A stretch of DNA of 32,185 nucleotides. Origin: an uncultured Bacilli bacterium (GTDB lineage: Bacteria > Bacillota_I > Bacilli_A > RF39 > UBA660). The notes below the pieces were generated by a model. It had not been told where the DNA came from. It was given only the letters and a program-made list of their open reading frames with translations, and did not search any database. The position numbers and the translations under genes are program-made. Each line of letters starts with the position of its first letter. Positions within the stretch are counted from its first letter, which is position 1. Positions 1 to 7,693 of the stretch are shown one piece after another. The stretch is from NCBI GenBank assembly GCA_934168275.1, contig CAKPNA010000010.1:1-32185 (forward strand), read 5' to 3'.

Positions 1-4
1 CACT

Positions 5-50
5 TAAAAAATCTCTCTAAGCCTTATTTTATAAGGTATAGGGAGATTTT
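5..50 (-). terminator. Intrinsic terminator of the deacetylase-end operon
   Basis: Read on the minus strand, an interrupted hairpin (outer arms AATCTCCC and GAGAGATT, inner arms CCTTAT and ATAAGG) is followed by a T run. It lies about 100 nt downstream of the polysaccharide deacetylase stop and probably ends that operon. Confidence 0.75.
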
Positions 51-150
51 ACGTTTTCAAAACTGTCAAAGTCAGGAGTATATCATTAATTTTTTGTGAA
101 GTAAATAAATTTGTCATTTTATTGTGTAAAGTTATAGTAAAAGTATATAA

Positions 151-1128
151 TCACCTAGCATGACTATATACTTTTCCTTCTTTTAATTCAATATTATGAT
201 AATAAAATAATTCACTAACTGTCACGGGCATATAACCATTTTCTAATAGTTTAGGTATTAATTTATCGATGGCATTAACACTTGATGTATATAAATCGTG
301 CATTAAGATAATGTCTCCTTCTTTTACTTTAGATAAGATACTATTAACGATACGGTCAGAACTATGATATTTCCAGTCTAGAGTATCAATATTCCATATA
401 ATGATGGGCATATTACTAGATTTTCTAATTTTCTTACTTGTTTGGCCATAACTTGGTCTAAATAAAGTTGGATATTTACCAGTAATACTATAAATTAAAT
501 CATTAGTTTTATCTATTTCTAATTTAATATTTTCTTGCTTTTGTCTCGATAATATTTTATGACTATAGGTATGATTACCTATTTCCATACCGGATTTATC
601 CATCTTTTTTATTACTTCTTTTTCATTATTAATATTTGTACCTACTAAAAAGAAAGTAGCTTTTACTTGGTATTTATTTAAGATATCTAATAGTCTACTA
701 GTGTTATGACTAGGGCCATCATCGAATGTTAAGGCTATTAGTTTATAACCATTATAGATATTTTTATTTAGATAGTTATAATTATTTAGAATACTTTTTT
801 CTTCAGTAATTTGGTTGTTATTAGTATTTATACAGAAACATTTTTCTTGATAACTGGTAATATTATTATTAAATTTATAGATATAGAAATTAACGTGATA
901 GTTATTATCAATTAGGTTATAATCATAGTCAATAAAAGTATTTCTAGTACTAGTGCTATTAATAATAAATTCTTCGATATAGTTATCTATTTTTTTATTG
1001 TTAAAGTATGGGTAATTAATAGTAATATTATTGGTATGATAAACTCTATTAGACATTTCTTCTTTAGATAAAAAAATAAATAATAATATTATACTTAAGA
1101 TACAAATACTTTTTATTATTTTTTTCAT
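151..1128 (-). CDS. Membrane-anchored polysaccharide deacetylase (NodB fold)
   Basis: The protein likely removes acetyl groups from peptidoglycan or another envelope polysaccharide on the outer face of the membrane. Residues 4-21 form a signal peptide or membrane anchor. The NodB domain covers roughly 128-310: TFDDGP at 134-139 carries the catalytic base and a metal Asp, HTYSH at 186-190 gives the metal histidines, FRPSYG at 223-228 is motif 3, D248 lies in the NIDTLDW motif, and LMHD at 285-288 holds the second catalytic histidine. All key residues are present, so an active metal-dependent enzyme is expected. Residues 30-125 resemble the PdaC-like N-terminal region seen in some deacetylases, but that match is weak. 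The start is supported by AGTAGGTGAAC before the ATG. The stop is TGA, showing the standard code. The exact sugar substrate cannot be read from sequence. Confidence 0.9.
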   Translation of the reverse strand: MKKIIKSICILSIILLFIFLSKEEMSNRVYHTNNITINYPYFNNKKIDNYIEEFIINSTSTRNTFIDYDYNLIDNNYHVNFYIYKFNNNITSYQEKCFCINTNNNQITEEKSILNNYNYLNKNIYNGYKLIALTFDDGPSHNTSRLLDILNKYQVKATFFLVGTNINNEKEVIKKMDKSGMEIGNHTYSHKILSRQKQENIKLEIDKTNDLIYSITGKYPTLFRPSYGQTSKKIRKSSNMPIIIWNIDTLDWKYHSSDRIVNSILSKVKEGDIILMHDLYTSSVNAIDKLIPKLLENGYMPVTVSELFYYHNIELKEGKVYSHAR

Positions 1129-1186
1129 AGTTCACCTACTAATAATATATTTATATTTAAGTGATAAAATTATTATTTATTGTTAT

Positions 1187-1762
1187 TTATAAATCGAGAT
1201 TATTAAATTTTACATCAAAGCACTTTCTACTTGCTAAGTAATCACACATGTGAACAAAGCGTTCTAATTCGTTTTTAGGTTTAGGCAAGACTTCTTTTTT
1301 AGTGAGATAATCGTAGTTCCATTCACCCATGTGGCTTTCAATCATGCTACACATTTTTCTAGTATCATCAATATCAAGAGACAATTCTTTAGCATGACTC
1401 ATTATTAAGTTTGAGATAAGTAGTGGATGATCTACTCGCGTATATTTTTCTTCAGGGTCGCCTTTTTTTAACCCATCATGTAAGACTAATGCCATAATGA
1501 TTAAATCTTTTTCAATATCCGTAAATTTACAACCAATAGTATTATTGCATAATAATTCATAAGCAAATCTTACGGCTAGTTTAGTGTGTTTTAATAAACC
1601 ATGTTTAGTTTTAGCAAATGTTGGGTGATATTTTCCAGTAGAAGATGCTGGAATATCGAAGAAATAATCTGGTAGTAAATTTATTAGATATTTTAAATCT
1701 TCCTTTCTTTTTTCATCTTTAACATAATCTATTTCTTTAGTAAAATAACCTAATTTATCCAT
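1187..1762 (-). CDS. HD-domain phosphohydrolase, YhaM-like
   Basis: This is a single-domain 191-residue HD protein. The metal-binding set is visible: H54 and H59 in KHGLLKHT, H95-D96 in LVLHDG, H112, H144 and D174. The pattern GLLKHT...HD...HPLLISNLI resembles the catalytic HD domain of the 3'-5' exoribonuclease YhaM and phage HD proteins, without the OB domain of YhaM. A phosphodiesterase or nucleotide phosphohydrolase activity is likely; the substrate is unknown. A strong site, AAGGAGGTTTAAAT, precedes the ATG and lies inside the end of the upstream mscS gene, so the two are translationally close and co-transcribed. Confidence 0.75.
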   Translation of the reverse strand: MDKLGYFTKEIDYVKDEKRKEDLKYLINLLPDYFFDIPASSTGKYHPTFAKTKHGLLKHTKLAVRFAYELLCNNTIGCKFTDIEKDLIIMALVLHDGLKKGDPEEKYTRVDHPLLISNLIMSHAKELSLDIDDTRKMCSMIESHMGEWNYDYLTKKEVLPKPKNELERFVHMCDYLASRKCFDVKFNNLDL

Positions 1763-1764
1763 AT

Positions 1765-2562
1765 TTAAACCTCCTTTTTAATGTTTACATCTAATTTGTT
1801 ATATGGTATTTCAATGTTATTATTATCTAGTGTTTTCTTTATTATGGCTAATACTTTTCTTTTAACGCCAATATGAGTACAGGGCTTACATTCAATGGCT
1901 ATTTGATATATTATTGAGGAACTAGCTAGTTCATTAAGTCCTAGTAATTCATAGTTAACAACATTATCTGTTTTTAAGATATCTTTTTGTAAGTCTTTTA
2001 ATAATTTTTCTAAAACATCTAGGTCAGTTTGATATGACACCGGAACATCAATAACTAGCATAGTATTATTATTACTATAATTTATTACTTCGGTAAAACT
2101 ACTATTAGATATTACTTTGACTTCTCCGGTATAAGACTTTATTTTAGTATTCATAAGTCCTAGAGAGATTACTTCGCCTTTAAAGCCATTTATTTCAATA
2201 ATATCGCCAATTGAATATTTATCATCAAATATTATTAGGATTCCTGCTAGAAAGTCTTTGATAATATCTTGAAAAGCAAGACCTATTACAGCAGCAGCTA
2301 TTCCTAAGGAAGCTATTATTTTACTAGTATCAATACCATATACTCCTAATATTGATAGAATTATAAAAGCGGTAAGTAAATATTTAATAATGTTTTTAAC
2401 TAGTGAGATAATAGTATCATTTCTTTTACTAACTATTTTCTTTCTTTTTTTACTTTCATTCCATACTTTGGTTATTATTTTAGAAAATATATTATAGATA
2501 ATAAGTCCTAAAACAACATATATTAGTGGTTGATAAAACTTTTCTGATAAGAAAAACTTCAT
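1765..2562 (-). CDS. mscS: Small-conductance mechanosensitive channel (MscS family)
   Basis: A membrane channel that opens under membrane tension and releases solutes after osmotic downshock. Three hydrophobic segments lie near residues 14-32, 58-78 and 83-115. The third is Gly/Ala-rich (SLGIAAAVIGLAFQD), typical of the MscS pore helix TM3. A beta domain with the signature DKYSIGDIIEINGFKGEV follows directly. At about 265 residues it matches minimal MscS/YkuT proteins. An in-frame ATG three codons upstream (2571) sits only one base from the AGAAGGGA ribosome site, so I prefer the ATG at 2562, about ten bases away. It follows hemW within about 15 nt in one operon. Confidence 0.9.
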   Translation of the reverse strand: MKFFLSEKFYQPLIYVVLGLIIYNIFSKIITKVWNESKKRKKIVSKRNDTIISLVKNIIKYLLTAFIILSILGVYGIDTSKIIASLGIAAAVIGLAFQDIIKDFLAGILIIFDDKYSIGDIIEINGFKGEVISLGLMNTKIKSYTGEVKVISNSSFTEVINYSNNNTMLVIDVPVSYQTDLDVLEKLLKDLQKDILKTDNVVNYELLGLNELASSSIIYQIAIECKPCTHIGVKRKVLAIIKKTLDNNNIEIPYNKLDVNIKKEV

Positions 2563-2578
2563 ATACTTCATTCCCTTC

Positions 2579-3658
2579 TTAAATAAAATTTATTAATATT
2601 TCATTAGATATATAAAAATATTTATCACTTATTCTTAAATAATTATTAGATACTTCTAATTTACCTTCTTTAATAAGAGAGATAACTATTTTATTATCTA
2701 GTAAGTTTTCATGATATCTATTTTGGTAATTTGTAAGATTAATACCTTCTAATTTTCTAAATCCTAAGATAATAGTATTTTGTTTTTGAATATCAACATC
2801 TTCATAGATACTATTATCTAAATATATACCTTTTAAGTATTTAGATATATTTTTGGTATTGGTTAAGCGATAGTTATTTAGATAACTGACTGCTGATAAG
2901 CCAAAGCCATAATATTCTTCATTATTCCAATAGACTAAGTTATGTTTAGATTCATAGTGTGGTTTTGCATAATTACTTGTTTCATAATGAATATAACCAT
3001 GTTTCTTTAGAGTATCATTTATATATTTATACATATTATAATCAATATCTTCATCGATATATTCTCTTTTATTTATCGAAAACATGGTATTATCTTCAAT
3101 AATTAGGCTATAGTAAGATAAGTGTGGAATATCTAGTTTTAAGTAATTATCTAAATCTTCTTTAATAATATTAATATCACTATTTATCCCATACATTAAG
3201 TCAATATTAATATTAGTTATATTATTTTCTTTAAGCATATTTACTACTTTAAATACCATATCTTTATCATGGTCACGATTTAATTCTTTAATTATTTTAT
3301 CATTAAAACTTTGTACACCAATGCTTACTCTATTTACTTCATATTCTTTTAATAGTTTAATTTTATCTAGAGATAATGATTCAGGATTAACTTCAATAGT
3401 AAACTCTAGGTCATTAGATACTTTAAATATTTTAGTTATATTAAGTAACCTTTCTAATTCAGAGTAAGATAGACTACTAGGAGTACCTCCTCCAATGTAG
3501 AGAGAAGATACTATTTCATTTTGATACCTAGTTTTAATTTCATTTTCTAAATTATCTAAATAGTTAGATATAATTTTAGGGTTATAATACATTTTGCAGA
3601 AGTCACAGTAAGAACATATATTATTACAAAATGGAATATGAATATATACTGCTTTCAT
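2579..3658 (-). CDS. hemW: HemW-like radical SAM protein (HemN family)
   Basis: A radical S-adenosylmethionine protein of the coproporphyrinogen dehydrogenase/HemW family. The cluster motif is C11-x3-C15-x2-C18-x-C21, and GGGTP at 56-60 contacts SAM. A HemN C-terminal region near 290-359 is present but compact. In Bacillota, stand-alone proteins of this length (359 residues) are usually HemW heme chaperones rather than true oxygen-independent coproporphyrinogen oxidases; no heme-pathway neighbours are visible. It begins immediately after ung with no gap, which supports co-transcription. The ribosome site is weak (TGGAAA), consistent with coupling to ung translation. Confidence 0.88.
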   Translation of the reverse strand: MKAVYIHIPFCNNICSYCDFCKMYYNPKIISNYLDNLENEIKTRYQNEIVSSLYIGGGTPSSLSYSELERLLNITKIFKVSNDLEFTIEVNPESLSLDKIKLLKEYEVNRVSIGVQSFNDKIIKELNRDHDKDMVFKVVNMLKENNITNINIDLMYGINSDINIIKEDLDNYLKLDIPHLSYYSLIIEDNTMFSINKREYIDEDIDYNMYKYINDTLKKHGYIHYETSNYAKPHYESKHNLVYWNNEEYYGFGLSAVSYLNNYRLTNTKNISKYLKGIYLDNSIYEDVDIQKQNTIILGFRKLEGINLTNYQNRYHENLLDNKIVISLIKEGKLEVSNNYLRISDKYFYISNEILINFI

Positions 3659-3659
3659 A

Positions 3660-4322
3660 TTAATCTATTTTCCAATCTATTTCTTTCATATTATTTTTTC
3701 TTAAGAACTCATTAGTTCTAGAGAATGGTTTACTACCAAAGAAACCTGAATATGCAGAAAATGGTGATGGATGTGGTGAAGTGATAACTAAGTGAATAGG
3801 ATTAGTAATATATTTAGCTTTACTTTTAGCAAAACTACCCCATAAGATAAATACTACAGGAGTGTTTTTTTCATTTACTTTTTTAATTACTTCATCACTG
3901 AATTGTTCCCAACCAATATTTTTATGACTTGCAGGTTTATCTTTTTCGACAGTAAAAACACTGTTTAGAAGTAATACTCCTTCTCTAGCCCATTTTTCTA
4001 AGTCTCCATTAGTGGATACGGTAATACCTAAATCATTATATAATTCTTTATAGATATTTTGAAGTGATGGTGGTAATCTTACTCCTTTAGATACTGAGAA
4101 AGCAAGACCATTAGCTTCGTTAATACCATGATATGGATCTTGACCTAAAATAACTACTTTAACATTATCATAATCAGTTAGTTTAAAGGCTCTTAGAATG
4201 TTGCTTTTAGGTGGAAAGATAGTTTTTTCACGATATTCTTTATTAATAAACATCGCAATATTTTTGAAATAATCTTTTTGATATTCGTCTTTTAATATTT
4301 CATCCCAGCTATTACCTATCAT
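3660..4322 (-). CDS. ung: Uracil-DNA glycosylase, family 1
   Basis: Excises uracil from DNA arising by cytosine deamination or dUMP incorporation, starting base excision repair in the cytoplasm. Signatures are complete: GQDPYHG at 60-66 with the catalytic Asp at 62, LLLNSVFTV at 117-125 for uracil recognition, and HPSPFSA starting at residue 184 with the catalytic histidine and the minor-groove loop. The 220-residue length is normal for the family. Its start codon overlaps the pseudopilin stop as ATGA, so it is translationally coupled to that gene. Confidence 0.97.
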   Translation of the reverse strand: MIGNSWDEILKDEYQKDYFKNIAMFINKEYREKTIFPPKSNILRAFKLTDYDNVKVVILGQDPYHGINEANGLAFSVSKGVRLPPSLQNIYKELYNDLGITVSTNGDLEKWAREGVLLLNSVFTVEKDKPASHKNIGWEQFSDEVIKKVNEKNTPVVFILWGSFAKSKAKYITNPIHLVITSPHPSPFSAYSGFFGSKPFSRTNEFLRKNNMKEIDWKID

Positions 4323-4717
4323 TCATAATCACCTCGACTTGGACATGAACTAGTTTCTTCTTTAGGAGTAACTGTTACTTTACCATCATTATATTTGACT
4401 ATTATTGTACAATTACTTATATCTTCTTTAGTCATTGGGTTTATTACACTATCATCTTTATTATTTGATGTTAAATAACCATTACTAGCCAATTTCCCTA
4501 AAGTTATTTCTTCAGTATATGGACAGTTATTACCATAATAACATTCTTGATAATAAGTTTCACTAGCTTTTTTTATTTCATCTACTAAAAATTGATAGTT
4601 TTTCTTCTTAGTATTATTTAGGACTGTGATAATAGAATAAGATGATATTCCTACAATAATTGCTAATATAACAATAGTACCTAATAATTCTACTAGAGTA
4701 AATCCTTTATTATTCAT
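4319..4717 (-). CDS. Stand-alone type IV pilin-like / pseudopilin protein
   Basis: The N terminus NNKGFTLVELLGTIVILAII is a classic class III (prepilin) signal: cleavage is expected after G4, with Glu at mature position 5 and a hydrophobic helix to about residue 32. The remaining 100 residues are a small soluble domain with four cysteines (two in YYQECYYGNNC, then two near residues 107 and 124) that could form disulfides. No pilus assembly ATPase or prepilin peptidase lies nearby, so function depends on genes elsewhere; a competence (ComG) or surface pseudopilin is possible. It heads the ung-hemW-mscS operon behind AAGGAGGT. Confidence 0.8.
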   Translation of the reverse strand: MNNKGFTLVELLGTIVILAIIVGISSYSIITVLNNTKKKNYQFLVDEIKKASETYYQECYYGNNCPYTEEITLGKLASNGYLTSNNKDDSVINPMTKEDISNCTIIVKYNDGKVTVTPKEETSSCPSRGDYE

Positions 4718-4747
4718 TACTTATACCTCCTTGATATCGTTAAATTA

Positions 4748-4776
4748 ATTATACTATGAAGTATGAAAAAAGTAAA
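4748..4776 (-). promoter_or_regulatory. SigA-type promoter of the pseudopilin-ung operon
   Basis: On the minus strand TTTACT (4776-4771), a 17-nt spacer and TATAAT (4753-4748) lie about 30 nt upstream of the pseudopilin ATG. Confidence 0.7.
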
Positions 4777-4787
4777 TTAAACACGGA

Positions 4788-4841
4788 AAAAAATGTATGA
4801 CTTGCATACATTAGTTATGAATATTTCTTAGTATATATTAT
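4788..4841. repeat. Direct repeat copy A of the ymxH 3' end plus terminator
   Basis: Forty-three bases (4788-4830) are identical to 7411-7453, and the similarity runs on with two mismatches to 4841/7464. In the other copy this segment contains the last codons and stop of ylmC/ymxH and its terminator. Here it lies directly after the stop of the large sigma-factor gene. Confidence 0.9.
4793..4812 (-). terminator. Intrinsic terminator of the large sigma-factor gene
   Basis: On the minus strand ATGTATG, loop CAAGT, CATACAT is followed by TTTTTT. It is the same hairpin as the one downstream of ylmC/ymxH and lies inside the 43-bp direct repeat. Confidence 0.8.
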
Positions 4842-7297
4842 TTTTTTCTTGTTAATTGGTTTGGCTCATTTGATACCGTTTTAATTGCCATATCAATATA
4901 TTGATTAATATTTTCTTTATATAGTAGTAATACTTTCTTGGTTGCTTCTATTACTTCTTGAATTTCTATACCTAAAAACTCAGCTATTGATTCTGTAGAA
5001 AAGTATTTACCATCTATATATCCTAATCTTAAAGAAATTATTACAGATTCTTTAACTGTTAATGTGCCCAACATTTGGTTAAATGTTGGTGTTTTTAATA
5101 GTTCTAGCATTCTTATATAGTCTTCTTTTGTTATATTATTGTTTTTATCTTTAATTTCAGTTGCTGGTTTTTCTGCTGGAATTACTGGTGTTTCAGCTAC
5201 TATTGGTTTGCTTTCTTCTACTTTTGAATTTTTGTTTGGCTTTGTTTCTTTTTTTAATCTAGCTAATAATCTTTTCATTTTAGGTACTAAAAGGTTATAA
5301 AACTTATAATTTTCATCCTTACTTAATTCCCCTGGTACTGGATTATTTAAGTCTTCTCCATATCTTAATGTAATTAATGCTCTTTCTTCTTCAGTTAGTT
5401 TTCCTAACATTTCATCTACTTGTTCTTTAGTATATGTATTAAAGTATTCATATATTGTTTTTAATTTTGGCATATTATTCTCTCCTTCTTTTTTTCCTTG
5501 ATTAGCTAATAATCTTTTCATTTTAGGTACTAAAAGGTAATAAAACTTATAATTTTCATACTTACTTAATTTCCCCGGTACTGGATTATTTAAGTCTTCC
5601 CCATATCTTAATGTAATTAATGCTCTTTCTTCTTCAGTTAGTTTTCCTAATATTTCATCTACTTGTTCTTTAGTATATGTATTAAAGTATTCATATATTG
5701 TTTGTAGTTTTCTCTTTTTTTCTGTTGGTTTGGATTCCTTTTGAGCATCTTTATCTTCTTGTTGTTGGTTATTTACTTCCTTTATAAAGCTTTTGTGTGC
5801 ATTAGCAGATTTACTATATTCTTCTCTAAAAAAATCTATATTTTTTATTGCAGTAGCAGGATTTGGCATATAATCAGATAAGGCTTTTATGTATCTAGAT
5901 TTTCTAATTTTCATCAATGCTGTTGCCTCAATTTGTCGTACTCTTTCTCTAGTTATACCAAATTTTTTCCCTATTTCTTCTAACTTCATAGGCCTTTCTC
6001 CACTAAAGCCAAACCTTAGTGTCAATATTTCTGTTTCCCTTGGCTTTAAATTACAGTCTTCTAAAAGTTTCCTTACTTGCTGTTGCATAATATTTGTAGT
6101 AGCGATATCCTCTAGTGTATCTTTATTTTCTGGAATAAAGTTCTCTAATTCGGTGTCTTCATCTTTGCCAACCAGCATATTCATACTTACTGTATCATCC
6201 TGAAGTTTCTGCAATTTTATTACTTCTGAAATCGATAACTTCATCTCATTTGCTATTTCATTTAGTGTTGGTTTTCTATTTAGTTTTGACTCTAAATTAG
6301 TAACAGTTCTTTGATAAATTACTATCTTTTCATGTAAGTATACAGGTATTCTTACATTTCTTCCTTTATCGGCTATAGATCTTGTGATGGCTTGTTTTAT
6401 CCAGCTTGTTGCATATGTTGAAAATCTTGTTTTCTTATTTATGTCAAATCTATCAACAGCAGTCATTAAGCCAATATTTCCTTCTTGAATTAAATCTAAG
6501 AAAGGTAAACCCTTATCAACATATTTTTTGGCAATATTTATAACTAATCTTAAATTACTTTCAATAAATACTTCTCTAGCATAATCATCACCTTGTAATA
6601 TTCTTTTAAGTAATTTTTGTTCTTCTTCTATTGAAAGTAATGGTCTTCTTCCTGCTTCTTTTAAGTATGTTTTTACACTATCTGTTAGATCATAATATTC
6701 TAAATCAATAATGTCTTTTTCAAAATCTTCAATTTCTTTTATTTCAATATTATTTAACATGCAGTATGCTTCAATCATTAATATAATCGTACTGTTATCA
6801 ATTATTTGTTCTATATTACCTGAAATAATTTGATTTTTATATTTTTTCATTATACATTCTATAGCATTATATAATATTTCATTTTCTTTAACTATTTGTA
6901 GTAAAATATCAGGGCTTGGAATATAATCATAAGAGTCAAATAATTTTGATAATTTTTCTAAACTATCTAGTGATTCTTCATATGTTTTAGTTTTTTTTAA
7001 ATATTTGTTTATATAATTATTTATAAGAATTAATGCTGTTTCAGGATTTGATAATATTTTTTTTATTTGTTCAAATGTAGCTATGCTAATTCTACCTTTA
7101 ATATACTTTGTGTAATCAACATTACCTTTATAAAAATTTTTAGATTTTTTTATTTCTTCTAATACTAATTTATAATAACTTTCTTTTGTTATTCCTGTAT
7201 ATTCAATTTTCTTATAAAGCATATTAATTGTAGGTAATAAGAATTCCAATATTTGATTAGCATTTAATTGATATACTTTAAGCATGGTTAATTCCAT
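4838..7297 (-). CDS. Large sigma-70 family protein with tandem C-terminal repeats
   Basis: This 819-residue protein has a full group-1/2-like sigma core embedded in unusual flanks. Residues 1-200 are a helical N-terminal region that I do not recognise as region 1.1. Region 2 spans about 203-315 (NLRLVINIAKKY, DLIQEGNIGLM, FSTYATSWIKQAI), region 3 about 318-395, and region 4 about 408-470 (LRFGFSGERPMKLEEIG, ITRERVRQIE). After a charged linker come two nearly identical 81-residue repeats (TIYEYF starts at 533 and 614), each carrying a region-4-like core EEERALITLRYG but no clear helix-turn-helix. A final region-4-like domain covers 725-803. It has its own promoter and terminator. rpoD normally sits beside dnaG, so this is more likely an extra, lineage-specific sigma factor, although a primary role cannot be excluded. 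The start is supported by AAGGGGGAATATTCA before ATG. Confidence 0.85.
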   Translation of the reverse strand: MELTMLKVYQLNANQILEFLLPTINMLYKKIEYTGITKESYYKLVLEEIKKSKNFYKGNVDYTKYIKGRISIATFEQIKKILSNPETALILINNYINKYLKKTKTYEESLDSLEKLSKLFDSYDYIPSPDILLQIVKENEILYNAIECIMKKYKNQIISGNIEQIIDNSTIILMIEAYCMLNNIEIKEIEDFEKDIIDLEYYDLTDSVKTYLKEAGRRPLLSIEEEQKLLKRILQGDDYAREVFIESNLRLVINIAKKYVDKGLPFLDLIQEGNIGLMTAVDRFDINKKTRFSTYATSWIKQAITRSIADKGRNVRIPVYLHEKIVIYQRTVTNLESKLNRKPTLNEIANEMKLSISEVIKLQKLQDDTVSMNMLVGKDEDTELENFIPENKDTLEDIATTNIMQQQVRKLLEDCNLKPRETEILTLRFGFSGERPMKLEEIGKKFGITRERVRQIEATALMKIRKSRYIKALSDYMPNPATAIKNIDFFREEYSKSANAHKSFIKEVNNQQQEDKDAQKESKPTEKKRKLQTIYEYFNTYTKEQVDEILGKLTEEERALITLRYGEDLNNPVPGKLSKYENYKFYYLLVPKMKRLLANQGKKEGENNMPKLKTIYEYFNTYTKEQVDEMLGKLTEEERALITLRYGEDLNNPVPGELSKDENYKFYNLLVPKMKRLLARLKKETKPNKNSKVEESKPIVAETPVIPAEKPATEIKDKNNNITKEDYIRMLELLKTPTFNQMLGTLTVKESVIISLRLGYIDGKYFSTESIAEFLGIEIQEVIEATKKVLLLYKENINQYIDMAIKTVSNEPNQLTRKK
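5261..5470. repeat. In-frame tandem repeat, copy 2 of the protein order
   Basis: About 210 bases match 5504-5713 with only a handful of differences at a spacing of 243 bp (81 codons). It encodes residues of about 612-680 of the large sigma factor. Low divergence points to recent duplication or ongoing gene conversion. Confidence 0.92.
5504..5713. repeat. In-frame tandem repeat, copy 1 of the protein order
   Basis: Partner of 5261-5470. It encodes residues of about 531-598. The roughly 33-nt linker between copies (GKKEGENNMPK region) is not conserved with the sequence beyond copy 2. Confidence 0.92.
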
Positions 7298-7364
7298 TGA
7301 ATATTCCCCCTTCTCGTTTACTTATATTTAAAGTTATATAAATAAAGTTAGATTTCTGTTTTAT

Positions 7365-7394
7365 ATTATAGCATTTTTTTCTTTTTATTGTAAA
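7365..7394 (-). promoter_or_regulatory. Promoter of the large sigma-factor gene
   Basis: On the minus strand TTTACA (7394-7389), an 18-nt spacer, and an extended -10 TGCTATAAT (TATAAT at 7370-7365). The 5' UTR would be about 65 nt. I see no other structure in the gap 7298-7437. Confidence 0.6.
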
Positions 7395-7410
7395 TATTAA
7401 TTTTACATAG

Positions 7411-7464
7411 AAAAAATGTATGACTTGCATACATTAGTTATGAATATTTCTTACTATCTATTAA
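7411..7464. repeat. Direct repeat copy B (end of ymxH plus terminator)
   Basis: Matches 4788-4841: 43 bases identical, then 9 of 11. This is probably the original copy because it contains the real in-frame end of ymxH (codons for DSKKYS and TAA). Confidence 0.9.
7416..7435 (-). terminator. Intrinsic terminator of sigG-ymxH
   Basis: On the minus strand ATGTATG-CAAGT-CATACAT is followed by TTTTTT, starting a few bases after the ymxH stop codon. Confidence 0.8.
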
Positions 7465-7668
7465 AATTATATCATCACCTATTTTAACAATTTGTTGCCA
7501 GTTAACAGTTCTTTCTTCATTAGCAGTAAATCTTTTAAGTTTTCTTTCTTCTACTATTAAACTTTTTACTGTACCTTCTTGAGATACTACTACATCAATA
7601 ATAATTCCTATTCTTTTACCACTATTAATATCTATTATTTCTTTTTTTTGTAATTCAGATAAGTACAT
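7438..7668 (-). CDS. ymxH: YlmC/YmxH family sporulation protein (PRC-barrel)
   Basis: A 76-residue single PRC-barrel protein of the YlmC/YmxH family, commonly found just downstream of sigG in spore-forming clostridia and bacilli. The barrel is visible as LQKKEIIDINSGKRIGIIID, followed by VKSLIVEE and the WQQIVKIGDDIILID strand. The molecular role in sporulation is not established. A strong AGGGAGGTAAGT precedes the ATG. It follows sigG by about 25 nt, so it is probably read from the same transcript and expressed in the forespore. Its last codons are duplicated at 4815-4841. Confidence 0.85.
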   Translation of the reverse strand: MYLSELQKKEIIDINSGKRIGIIIDVVVSQEGTVKSLIVEERKLKRFTANEERTVNWQQIVKIGDDIILIDSKKYS

Positions 7669-7693
7669 ACTTACCTCCCTACTAGATTATATG

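Noticed and set aside
5889..6203. Plus-strand ORF of 104 codons
   Set aside because: It lies antisense to the conserved sigma-70 core and has no ribosome site or recognisable domain.
4838..7297. Housekeeping rpoD
   Set aside because: Core motifs fit, but dnaG is not adjacent, the flanks are unusual and the gene seems inserted between repeats. This is not fully excluded.
4788..7464. Insertion sequence or transposon carrying the sigma gene
   Set aside because: There are direct repeats only, with no transposase, integrase or terminal inverted repeats. Duplication or recombination is simpler.
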